Shown here: positions 46,068 through 54,145 of the stretch, piece by piece
Layout: every line of letters starts with the position of its first letter
How positions within the stretch are numbered: the first letter of the stretch is position 1
Origin: Desulforhopalus vacuolatus
Lineage (GTDB): Bacteria > Desulfobacterota > Desulfobulbia > Desulfobulbales > Desulfocapsaceae
Direction: 5' to 3'
DNA: 64,000 bases
Assembly: GCF_016918505.1 (NCBI RefSeq)
Contig: NZ_JAFFPZ010000012.1
Span: forward strand, 50,835-114,834
Notes under the pieces: generated by a model
The model's database searches: none
Told to the model about the DNA's origin: nothing
The model's input: the letters and a program-made list of their open reading frames with translations, nothing else
Program-made: the position numbers and the translations under genes

Positions 46068-46491
46068 ATATATTCGCAGGAAAATAAGTCTATAGAGAGG
46101 AGTAGTTATACCATTTACATTTTGTATTGGCGGATTCAAAGACAGTGGGACAGGCACCTAAATTAAGTGTCTCTACAATGTCGGAAATTTATTTTACGGA
46201 TATTGCTTGTGCAGATCCGGATGCAATCCCGCTGTTATCCCCGTGATGACAACATGGTTTTATATTTATGGGGAAAAAGGGAGACAGGAGAAAGCAAAAT
46301 ATCTCCGTAGAGATGACCAATTTGGGCGTCTCCAGCACAACAGACGTTTCTACAATGAGATCAATTTTACATTCTGTGTATAAAAATTTATACATAAAAT
46401 TAGAAGATGAAGATCTCTCCGGGAACGGCTGCTGCAAGGTGGAGGAATCGTCAATGCTGAAAAGAGTTTTAAATATTATAAAAGAACAAGG
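46068..46491. repeat. Intergenic region between the second pilin and the oligosaccharyltransferase gene
   Basis: No credible gene. 46109-46132: ACCATTTACATTTTGTATTGG; this short module is upstream of the STT3 start. 46267-46290: a short purine-rich array (+). 46305-46350: a degenerate copy of the CCAATTTGGGCGTC palindrome module. The remainder, 46380-46490, is unique and immediately 3' of the pilin gene; I see no strong terminator. Confidence 0.6.
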
Positions 46492-46932
46492 TTATTCGTA
46501 GCTGCCACTTGGAACACCCCCCGGATAATTGCTATCTACCGGAGTGGCATTGAATGTCGCTGTTTCTGTGCCATCTGCGTCTACGACAATTTTCAGATAA
46601 TAGGAATAAGGTGCGTCCTCATCCCCTGTGCTGGTTGCTTTCGCTCTGAAATCTGGATAGGCTGTAAGAACATTTGCATCATCTTTGTCTTTGTAGGTAT
46701 AAATGTAAGTTCCTGCGGCATTACAGTCTGGGCACATATAACCGTAGTCAGCGCGATATGTCTCAAGAAGGAGAGGAAACTGCTCCAGCACGGTAATGGC
46801 TGACTGGCGTTTACTTGTTTCCAAATAACCGAGGTATTGAGGTATAGCGATTGCGGAAATAATTCCAATAAGAGCAATTACAATCATCATCTCTACCAGG
46901 GTGAAGCCTGTATTTCGCTGCTCTCGCATCAT
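46492..46932 (-). CDS. Second type IV pilin-like protein
   Basis: A ~146-residue prepilin from ATG 46932, with AGGA five bases upstream. Leader MMREQRNTG precedes [27 protein letters not shown]; PilD cleavage is expected after Gly9, leaving F1 and E5. The globular part has a CPDC pair (67-70) and a C-terminal N-A-T sequon (TATFNATPVD). It differs from the neighbouring PilA in the D-region, so it may be a minor pilin or pseudopilin. It follows pilA by 130 bp, with a strong hairpin between the genes. Confidence 0.9.
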   Translation of the reverse strand: MMREQRNTGFTLVEMMIVIALIGIISAIAIPQYLGYLETSKRQSAITVLEQFPLLLETYRADYGYMCPDCNAAGTYIYTYKDKDDANVLTAYPDFRAKATSTGDEDAPYSYYLKIVVDADGTETATFNATPVDSNYPGGVPSGSYE

Positions 46933-46997
46933 AATTTTCCTTACCTGTCTATTCTGACAATGGCTTGCGGACAATGAGAAGAAATTTCTCATACGCA

Positions 46998-47035
46998 TAT
47001 AACCCATCACATCTAAATGTGATGGGTTATATGCA
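46998..47035 (-). terminator. Long hairpin between pilA and the second pilin
   Basis: A perfect inverted repeat with arms CATATAACCCATCACAT and ATGTGATGGGTTATATG (17 bp) around a 3-4 nt loop. No strong U tract follows on the minus strand. It may be an attenuating or mRNA-stabilising structure that favours pilA over the downstream pilin rather than a full terminator. Confidence 0.6.
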
Positions 47036-47062
47036 GAATCTCTAAAGCTTACGGTAGGGTAA

Positions 47063-47497
47063 TTATTCTACAAGCACATTAATACTTGTTACCCCATTTT
47101 CGCTGTTGGCCCATTCATAACCCGCGTAAATGGTGACGTTTTTGTCGAATGTTGCTGTGTTGAGAGCGATGTTGCCAATACCCGTTTGACAAGTTCCTGC
47201 TACAGTTTCTGCAGTAGTACTCGCAATGAAAGCAACATTACCCGACTTGTAGGGGTCCCTTTTATCTCCGCTATTTAAATCATGAGCGGCATTTCCGGTG
47301 GCATTGCCGCCTGCAGATTGTTTTGCGAGTTCAGACTTAACGTAAGAAGTCGCAGTTTCAAAATTAGCCTGGCAGGCATTCAGCTTTGCCTGTTTCATGT
47401 AGCCCAGATACTGCGGAATAGCAATGGCCGCAAGAATACCAATAATAGCAACAACGATCATCAACTCGACGAGGGTAAAACCTTTTTGATTTTTCAT
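47063..47497 (-). CDS. pilA: Type IV major pilin
   Basis: A 144-residue type IVa prepilin. The short leader MKNQKG is followed by [41 protein letters not shown]; PilD cleavage falls after Gly6 and the mature protein begins with Phe and has Glu5. Cys42 and Cys103 may form the D-loop disulfide. Sequons N65-A-T and N120-V-T are present, the latter with Asp at -2 (DKNVT), the form required by Campylobacter PglB. A sigma-54-type promoter lies ~75 bp upstream. The protein should polymerise into type IV pili at the cell envelope. Confidence 0.95.
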   Translation of the reverse strand: MKNQKGFTLVELMIVVAIIGILAAIAIPQYLGYMKQAKLNACQANFETATSYVKSELAKQSAGGNATGNAAHDLNSGDKRDPYKSGNVAFIASTTAETVAGTCQTGIGNIALNTATFDKNVTIYAGYEWANSENGVTSINVLVE

Positions 47498-47568
47498 AGA
47501 TATTTTTCTCCTGATGAAATTTTGCTGGCACGAATGCCGTAGCCGTTATGGCTTGTTGACTCTATTTT

Positions 47569-47585
47569 ATGCAGAGGATGTGCCA
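47569..47585 (-). promoter_or_regulatory. Sigma-54 (-24/-12) promoter of pilA
   Basis: The minus strand reads TGGCACATCCTCTGCAT, matching TGGCAC-N5-cTGCA with GG and GC elements at the right spacing. It lies 72-88 bp upstream of the pilA ATG. RpoN-dependent pilA promoters are well known. Confidence 0.8.
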
Positions 47586-47696
47586 GATTCAAGAAGAATA
47601 ATTCTAAAAATTTGTAATATGCTGTTATTGTGCAGTAAAATTGTGTAAAAGGGAGCCCATCACGTGCTGTCTATGTGAAGGGTACTGTGAAAAATA

Positions 47697-47763
47697 GTGT
47701 CACATACTCCCGAATCATCTTCTTTGCTGGTGACATTTTTTGTCAGGTGATAAAATTTGTCAC
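47697..47763. promoter_or_regulatory. Cluster of TGTCA boxes, possible PilR-type upstream activator sites
   Basis: TGTCAC at ~47698, GTGACA at 47730, TGTCA at 47741 and TGTCAC at 47758 include the inverted pair TGACA-TTTTT-TGTCA. They lie about 115-195 bp upstream of the pilA sigma-54 promoter, a typical enhancer distance, and PilR sites in other bacteria contain TGTC. The assignment is inference; the boxes could equally serve the divergent gene at 47888. Confidence 0.45.
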
Positions 47764-47887
47764 TCAAGAGCCGTGAAAATTTATTATTTTATGAGTATGA
47801 AAAATTATCTTCCCTGATTTATACTCATTTCACTCAAAGTGAACCTGCCTGTTGCAGGTGTTAACCCTGACTCTAAAAGAAGGTAAA

Positions 47888-48748
47888 ATGTCCGAGAACT
47901 ATGCTGTAACTGTAATCATGCCAGCCTATAATGAAGAACTTGCCATTAGGGCCACCGTAAAGCGCGTGCGGGAACTGTATCCCGATTTTGAAATTCTGGT
48001 GGCCGATGACGGCTCCACCGATGCTACGCGGGAAGTGGCAGAGGCTGCTGGAGCCAGGGTAATAAGACATCCCTACAACATAGGGAACGGTGCCGCCGTG
48101 AAAGATGGCCTTCGTGCGGCAAAGGGGGAGTGGGTGCTGCTGATGGATGCCGATGGCCAGCATAAACCTGAGGACATTGCCCGGCTGCTGGAGCATAAAG
48201 ATCGGTATGACATGGTTGTTGGTGCGCGCACGAGCGACTCCGACACCTCTCTTCATCGTGACATTGCCAACAAAACCTATAACGCCTTTGCCTCCTATGT
48301 CACCCAGTTCAAGGTGGAAGACCTGACCTCCGGCTTCCGTCTGATGAAACGGGAGGTGGTACGCCAGTATATCTATCTTCTTCCCAACACCTTCTCCTAC
48401 CCTTCGACGATTACCCTTGCCTATCTGCGCAGTGGCCGCAGTGTAAAATATATTCCCATCGACACCAGGGCACGGCTTGGCAAGAGCAAGATCAAACTGT
48501 TGCAGGATGGCTCACGGTTTTTCCTCATCATCACCAAGGTGGCAACACTGTTCTCGCCCCTGCGTATTTTCCTGCCGGTGAGTATCGGCTTTTTTCTCCT
48601 GGGATTGCTCTACTATGCATATACCTATATAACGTCGGGAAGGTTGACCAATATGGTGGTTCTCCTGTTTTCCGTCTCCGTGATTGTTTTTCTTATGGGA
48701 CTCGTTTCTGAGCAGATTTCCCAGATGCGGTATGACAGGGTTGAATGA
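47888..48748 (+). CDS. Family 2 glycosyltransferase, dolichol-phosphate-mannosyltransferase-like, with C-terminal membrane helices
   Basis: A 286-residue protein from ATG 47888, with AAGG four bases upstream; an earlier TTG/ATG adds 12 poorly supported residues. The GT2 fold is clear: VTVIMPAYNEE, VADDGSTDAT, HPYNIGNGAAVKDGL and the metal site LMDADGQHKPED. Two hydrophobic helices (FLPVSIGFFLLGLLYYAY; VVLLFSVSVIVFLMGL) anchor it. It probably loads a sugar onto a polyprenyl phosphate. First gene of a coupled glycan cluster; its stop overlaps the next start (ATGA). Confidence 0.9.
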   Translation: MSENYAVTVIMPAYNEELAIRATVKRVRELYPDFEILVADDGSTDATREVAEAAGARVIRHPYNIGNGAAVKDGLRAAKGEWVLLMDADGQHKPEDIARLLEHKDRYDMVVGARTSDSDTSLHRDIANKTYNAFASYVTQFKVEDLTSGFRLMKREVVRQYIYLLPNTFSYPSTITLAYLRSGRSVKYIPIDTRARLGKSKIKLLQDGSRFFLIITKVATLFSPLRIFLPVSIGFFLLGLLYYAYTYITSGRLTNMVVLLFSVSVIVFLMGLVSEQISQMRYDRVE

Positions 48749-49878
48749 TGGCAGAAGTGCAAGGCAGAATGCGGGTGTTGTGGTGGGGAACCTATGATCC
48801 TGATAACCCGAGAGTCAAGATCCTGCAGCAGGGGCTTCAGTGCAATGGTGTTGAAATTGTTCGCTGTCACCGTGCCATCTGGGGGCCGCAGACCAAGACT
48901 CAGATGACGAGATTCCTGAAGGTGTGGAAGATTTTGCGGTGTCTTTGCAGCTATCCCCGTCTTGTCTTTTGTTTTTTCACGGCTCCAAAGTCTGAAACAG
49001 TAGTCGTATCTCACCTTGGCCTGCTGGATCTCTTTGTCCTCTGGCCTTTCAGCAGGGTGCGCGGCGTGACAATTGTGTGGGATGCTTTTATCTCTCTGTA
49101 CGACACTGTTGTCTTTGATCGTAAACTGGCATCTAAAGGAGGGATTGTAGCCGGACTGTTGTGGGGGCTGGAATATCTTGCCTGCCGTATGGCTGATTGC
49201 ATTGTTCTTGATACCAGGGCTCACGCCGATTATTTTGCGCAGACGTTCAGACTGCCGCCTGAAAAAATTAAGGTTATTCATGTGGGGGCAGAGCCCACAG
49301 TCTTTCCCCCGGCGACAGCAGAAAAATTCAACGATCCTGAAGAATTTATCGTGCTGTTTTATGGAACCTTCATTCCTCTGCATGGTATTGATACCATTTT
49401 AGACGCTGCCCGGTTGGCAAAGGGATTGCCCTGGAAATGGGTCATTATTGGCAAAGGCCAGAAAGATGGCAGGTTGAGAGCAGACCTTGCGGCGCATCAG
49501 CGAGAAAATATTGAATGGATTCCGTGGGTGGATTACTCAGAGCTTTCCCTGTGGATAAACCGGGCGAATGTATGCCTTGGGATTTTTGGAGATACCGGGA
49601 AGGCTGCACGGGTGATTCCTAATAAGGTGTTCCAAATATTGTCTAAAGGGAAACCACTTATCACAAGAGACTCTCCTGCGGTGCGCGAGTTGCTCTCAGA
49701 AGATGAAGGTGTCGTTTTGATCCCGCCTGCAGATGCGAAGGCCTTGGTAGAAGCAGTGAAAAAAAGGCAGTCTTTGTGGAAGGAGTTTCATTTATATCAT
49801 GATGTCGTGAGGGAGAGAATTCTCCCGGAATATCTTGGAAAACAGTTCCTTAACCTGTTGCAGACGAGAGAGAGCTGA
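48745..49878 (+). CDS. Family 4-type glycosyltransferase
   Basis: A 377-residue GT-B enzyme. Its C-terminal half has the family pattern FIVLFYGTFIPLHGIDTILDAARLA, KWVIIGKGQKDGRL, IEWIPWVDYSELSLWINRANVCLGIFG, then IPNKVFQILSKGKPLIT. It probably extends a lipid-linked glycan in the cytoplasm. It overlaps the upstream transferase by 4 bp and ends two bases before the methyltransferase. Confidence 0.88.
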   Translation: MMAEVQGRMRVLWWGTYDPDNPRVKILQQGLQCNGVEIVRCHRAIWGPQTKTQMTRFLKVWKILRCLCSYPRLVFCFFTAPKSETVVVSHLGLLDLFVLWPFSRVRGVTIVWDAFISLYDTVVFDRKLASKGGIVAGLLWGLEYLACRMADCIVLDTRAHADYFAQTFRLPPEKIKVIHVGAEPTVFPPATAEKFNDPEEFIVLFYGTFIPLHGIDTILDAARLAKGLPWKWVIIGKGQKDGRLRADLAAHQRENIEWIPWVDYSELSLWINRANVCLGIFGDTGKAARVIPNKVFQILSKGKPLITRDSPAVRELLSEDEGVVLIPPADAKALVEAVKKRQSLWKEFHLYHDVVRERILPEYLGKQFLNLLQTRES

Positions 49879-49880
49879 AC

Positions 49881-50567
49881 ATGAGTGCCATTGTTAAATT
49901 TGCTATTACCTCGAACAGGGAACAAAAATTTTTGACGATACAGCGTGTCTTAAGCGATTTCCTTGGCGCAGAGGTAAAGGAAAATCATATCCTGGACATT
50001 GGAACGGGAAACGGAGAGATCGCCGAATATTTTGCCAAAAATAACGAGGTGTGTGCGGTTGACGTCTTTGACCAGAGAAAGAACAAAACAGGAAAGGTGA
50101 AATTTTCTCTGATTAAGGGAACTGCTCTTCCTTTTGATGCAGAGACATTTGATATCGTTCTCTCAAACCATGTAGGGGAGCATACGCCTGACTGGAACGA
50201 ACACCTGAATGAGATAAAAAGAGTGTTGAAGCCGCGTGGAATTTGCTATTTGGCGAGTCCGAACCGGCTTTTCCCGTGGGAAGGTCATTATAATGTGTGG
50301 TTTATCCACTATCTTCCCAGAACTCTATTTTTCTCTTTGTTGAAGACCATGGGAATTTATCAGGAGGACGTTAAACTCCTTACATGGTTTCAATTAAAGA
50401 GAATGTTAAAGAAAAAATTTTTCTTTAAGGAATACACTCAGGAGATTATTAAATATCAGGACAGGTATTATATGAAAATTCCAGTCGTTGGAAAATTCCC
50501 CATGTTTGCCATTCGCGCTCTGCGTTTTTTGTCACAGGCCAATATGTTTGTCTTAAAGAAGAAATAA
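49881..50567 (+). CDS. Class I SAM-dependent methyltransferase
   Basis: A 228-residue protein with the AdoMet-binding motif HILDIGTGNGEIAEYFAKNNEVCAVD (~38-63) and post-motif segments FDIVLSNHVGEHTPD and LNEIKRVLKPRGICYLASPN (Methyltransf_11 type). In this cluster it likely methylates a glycan or lipid-linked sugar. The stop is one base before the next gene. Confidence 0.85.
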   Translation: MSAIVKFAITSNREQKFLTIQRVLSDFLGAEVKENHILDIGTGNGEIAEYFAKNNEVCAVDVFDQRKNKTGKVKFSLIKGTALPFDAETFDIVLSNHVGEHTPDWNEHLNEIKRVLKPRGICYLASPNRLFPWEGHYNVWFIHYLPRTLFFSLLKTMGIYQEDVKLLTWFQLKRMLKKKFFFKEYTQEIIKYQDRYYMKIPVVGKFPMFAIRALRFLSQANMFVLKKK

Positions 50568-50568
50568 G

Positions 50569-51498
50569 GTGATCACAAAAGCACTGCAATACGGATTGTT
50601 TTCTTTGATCGTGCTCTTTTTTGGTTGGAATTTATACAAAAATATCGGAAATGTTACAGAGTATCAGATATCTCTTCATTTTCTGCCGTATTTCTTTTCA
50701 ACTTTTTTGCTTATCCTTGTTATAATCGTTCTTGGTGTTATCTGGAAATGGATACTTGCAGACCTTGGCTGCACTGCTGTCTCTACGAAGGAAGCTGTTA
50801 TAATCTCGGTTCTTTCATGGTTTGGGCGGTATGTTCCGGGCAAGGTTGGAATGGTGACCACAAAATATGTTCTGGGCCGCAAAAAAAACATCTCAACCAG
50901 CCTTCTCATTATTTCAAGTCTGTATGAAAATGCGTTTATTGTGTTGAGTGCCTTTATTATATGTCTTCCCGGAATTGTACTCTTCTTTCCTGTAAAGCAA
51001 CTTTCAGAGAATTGGGAATATTTCGTTTTTGGAACAATTTTATTTTGTCTGATTGGCTTTGTTATTCTTCTCTATTTCTGTCAGATTATCAATGTAATGC
51101 TATTCATTTTTAATAAAGAGTTGCTGCCTGATACTCTATTTCTACGGCCTCTTATTATTGCAAAATATCTCCTTCTGTATTCTTTTTTTAATATCATAAA
51201 CGGGCTGGCTTTTTATGTGTTTATTTCTTCGATAACAGAGGTAAATATATCCATTGCCATTCCTTTGGGTATTATATATGTCTTCTCTGCTGTTGTTGGA
51301 CTTCTGGTGATAATTGCTCCGGCGGGGATTGGAGTGAAAGAAGGAGTTATGTTAATCCTGCTCTATAATTATCTGCCTCAGGATATCGCTCTTGTCGTCT
51401 CTGCTTTTTCCCGCTTATGGTCGACTCTTGCGGATTTGATTGTGGGCATTATCGGCTGGGGGCTGACCAGAATTGTTCGTATTGATAACTCGGATTAA
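50569..51498 (+). CDS. UPF0104/AglD-like integral membrane protein (lysylphosphatidylglycerol synthetase TM-type)
   Basis: A 309-residue, GTG-initiated, ~8-TM protein. The segment WFGRYVPGKVGMVTTKYVLGRKKN and the later APAGIGVKEGVMLILLYNYLP match the UPF0104 / LPG_synthase_TM family signature. Members occur in glycan clusters as putative flippases or accessory factors. It ends the cluster of two glycosyltransferases and a methyltransferase; a histidine kinase gene copy follows by 33 bp. Confidence 0.82.
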   Translation: MITKALQYGLFSLIVLFFGWNLYKNIGNVTEYQISLHFLPYFFSTFLLILVIIVLGVIWKWILADLGCTAVSTKEAVIISVLSWFGRYVPGKVGMVTTKYVLGRKKNISTSLLIISSLYENAFIVLSAFIICLPGIVLFFPVKQLSENWEYFVFGTILFCLIGFVILLYFCQIINVMLFIFNKELLPDTLFLRPLIIAKYLLLYSFFNIINGLAFYVFISSITEVNISIAIPLGIIYVFSAVVGLLVIIAPAGIGVKEGVMLILLYNYLPQDIALVVSAFSRLWSTLADLIVGIIGWGLTRIVRIDNSD

Positions 51499-51531
51499 AC
51501 TCCCTGATTCGTTTCTACTTTCCCCTCTCTT

Positions 51532-52778
51532 ATGACAACCTTCCTCAACATCCGCCTTCGTCTCTTCACGCTGCTCGTCTTCTTCCTTGCCCTTGCCCTC
51601 GGAGTACAGAGCTTTGTCCTGCTCTCACTCTCCGTGCATCATGACAGTGACGCGGTTCGTCAGCGGGTAACGGTGGTTCTGGATATGGTTGAGAAGGAGA
51701 GAGATTTTGCCGAAGTGCGCGGTGCGCTCGTGGAGTTGCGGGAGGCCCGGTGGCTGCAGAGGAATCACGACAAGCATTTCTGGCTTGCGGCAGTTTTTCT
51801 GGTAGTGAATGCGCTGGCTCTCGGGGTGGTGCTCTTTTTTCGGCTGGACCGGATTTTTGTCCGGCCGCTGGAGAAGGTGAGTCTGCTGGCGGAGCAATAT
51901 CGTGATGAAGATCTGTTTTTCACCGGGGAGAGGGAGGGGCAGCAACCCTTCAGGGCACTGAGTCACCGGTTGCGGCAGATGCTTGAGCGAATTGATGTGG
52001 ACCGTAAGCAGCTGCGGGAGCAGGTGGTAGAGCTGGAACGGGTGAATGCAGAGCTTATGACGAGTCGGACCCGGCTGGTGCGATCCGAGAAACTGGTGAC
52101 GGTGGGGCAGCTCTCTGCCGGTCTGGCCCATGAAATAGGTAATCCACTGGCGATTTACAGGGATATCTTGATCTCCTCAAACTTGATGATGTTGAGCTTG
52201 AGGAACGGGTGAGTTTTGCGGAGAATTCCCAGAAGGAGCTGGACCGGGTGGGGCGGTTGATTTCTCAGCTGTTGCAGTTTTCCCGTCCGGATAAAGTTGA
52301 GGCCGAAGAACTGGTCCTCGGGACATTTCTTGAGGAGTGTGCGGAGCTGGCCTCCATGCACTCTACGGTGCGTCACTGCTCTGTACGCCTGGATCTCGGT
52401 GAGGATACCTTTGCTGTCTTCCGCAGCAGCGCAGACCTTCTGCAGCAGATAGTGTTGAACTGTATGCTGAACGCTGCGGATGCTCTTGTGGATTCTGCGA
52501 GGGAGGATGGTGAGATTGTTCTCTTCGGCAGGAGGGACAGAGGGCGTGTGCGGTTTGAGGTGCGGGATAACGGCGGCGGGGTGAGTGAGGAGGTTGCCGC
52601 ACGAATGTTTGAGCCATTTTTTACCACGAAGGAGGCGGGCAGAGGAACGGGACTCGGTCTCTTTGTCTGCCAGCTGCTGGCAGGACGGCTCGGCGGAGAG
52701 ATTTCGGCGGGGAATGGAGCGGAGGGTCTTGTGGTGAAAATCTTCCTGAGAGATGTGGGTGAAGGTGTTTGTCTGTAA
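51532..52778 (+). pseudogene. Frameshifted copy of an NtrB/PilS-like sensor histidine kinase
   Basis: It is 1247 bp long, against 1248 for the intact copy at 61946-63193, and closely similar along its whole length. A single base is missing at ~52155/52156 (GCGATT-TACAGG here, GCGATTGTACAGG in the intact copy), right after the H-box HEIGNPLAI. The result is two frames: 51532-52212 (TM segments, HAMP and H-box) and 52209-52778 (rest of HisKA plus HATPase_c). No slippery heptamer or recoding signal is evident. Probably inactive as a single kinase. Confidence 0.9.
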
Positions 52779-53215
52779 TACTATTTACATTTTGTATTGG
52801 CGGATTTAAAGGCAGGAGATAAGAGATGGGAGGCAGGAGAAGGGAGACGGGAGAAAGGGAAAAGCGAAAGACGGTAAAACAGTTCTTTTACCGCGAAGAA
52901 CGCGAAGAACGCGAAGAAAGGCGAAGAAGGGCGAAGAAGGGCGAAAAGCTTTTGAGAATAAAGATTAAAAAGGGGAGATGGGAGGCAGGAGACAAGAGAC
53001 GGGAGGCAGGAGAAAGGAGACGGGAGACAGGAAAAAGCAAAAGGCTCCGTAGAGACGACCAATTTGGGCATCTCCAGAACAACGGGCATTTCTACAATGA
53101 GATCAATTTTACATCCTCTTTATCCATTCTTATAGTGCATAGCAGCTGAGTTGAGCCAGAATATCCTGCCAACTTACCAATATATCGACAATTAAAAATT
53201 CAAAAGAGTATCGTT
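52779..53215. repeat. Intergenic repeats after the kinase pseudogene
   Basis: No gene seen. 52779-52800: TACTATTTACATTTTGTATTGG. 52812-52865: purine-rich heptamers, sense to the kinase. 52885-52965: the GCGAAGAAC tandem module (ccgcgaagaacgcgaagaac, repeated with variation). 52975-53035: a second purine-rich array. ~53049-53085: a degenerate CCAATTTGGGC palindrome module. 53100-53215 is unique and AT-rich. Confidence 0.8.
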
Positions 53216-54007
53216 TCACCAGCTGGGAACTATAACCATAAAGGCAATTCCAGCTAATGACAGGGCGCTCCCTGTCCACCGAAGAGCATTCGCATTGCCA
53301 ACTATGATACTCTTCTCTTTTGTACCTCCAAATATTTTAATGCTCATGTTACGCCCTTGAATAAATAACAATTTTGTTAGTTTTCTCGTCTGTGTTCGGC
53401 CACAAAGCGTGAAACGACTGGTACGCTCCACAAGGGACGCATTCTGCCCATAAACAGTATCTCCTTCCCAGTCTCCAATCCGCGTCCTCTCATTCACGAT
53501 CTGAGGACGTTCTGCAATGTCTACGCGGTCAGGGATAAGAGAACCCCCGGCTCGTTTACGTTTCCCCCCTTTCCACCGACGTTTGCCATACCGGGGGAGA
53601 TACGTGTGGAGTTTTCCTCCCTTTTGCCGATCTTTATAAATCCAGTCATAAACCGCCGTATGGCAAACATATTCTTGCAGAGGTAATTCAACAGAAAAGC
53701 GAGAGCTTATAGACTCTGGGGACCACCCAAGTCGGAGCCACTTTTGTACAATCTGCAATACTTCAGGGTTTTGTTTTGTGGCCTTCTCAGCAGATTTTCG
53801 TCTGGTCATCGCGATGACATGAGCAACACAGGGATCATAGATTCCTTCAAAAGAGTTGCGATTAATTTCACGTGAAATCGTACTCTTAGAACGATTCAAC
53901 GTATCAGCAATATCAGTCTGAAATCTTCCTATTTGAAGAAATGCACTGATCTGGTACCTTTCTAAAAGAGTGATCTGTTGGTAGCAAGGACTTGTACATT
54001 TGTGCAT
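53216..54007 (-). pseudogene. Truncated IS30-family transposase fused to an unrelated tail
   Basis: Residues ~1-215 match the IS30 transposase N-terminal half: HTH ITLLERYQISAFLQIGRF with NRSKSTISREINRN, then GDWEGDTVYGQNASLVERTSRFTL holding the first catalytic Asp. Homology stops near TQTRK; the remaining DDE Asp and Glu are absent. The last ~48 residues (SIKIFGGTKEKSIIVGNANA, RWTGSALSLAGIAFMVIVPSW) resemble the C-terminal helix of a small EamA/SMR transporter, suggesting a deletion fusion with a neighbouring gene. The product cannot transpose. A deleted copy of its 5' region lies at 61798-61917. Confidence 0.85.
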
Positions 54008-54145
54008 GGTAACCTCCGGTTAAGTTGTGGTGACGTAACCATACCGGCAGCGCACTCTTTTTCATAGCACGCTGCTGCACTTATTATACTCATCCAGCCC
54101 TCGCGCATTCCAATTATATCCAAGTTATTACCAAACCGGAAGTCG

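Noticed and set aside
46068..46157. 30-codon N-terminal extension of the STT3 homologue
   Set aside because: It reads through the dispersed short repeat; the membrane protein starts naturally at MNSKQIS with TM1 directly after.
46268..46501. 77-codon plus-strand frame beside the second pilin
   Set aside because: It starts inside repeat DNA, overlaps the end of the pilin gene in antisense, and has no recognisable features.
51532..52778. Programmed frameshift joining the two halves of the first kinase
   Set aside because: There is no slippery heptamer or hairpin at ~52155, and the intact copy simply has one more base there.
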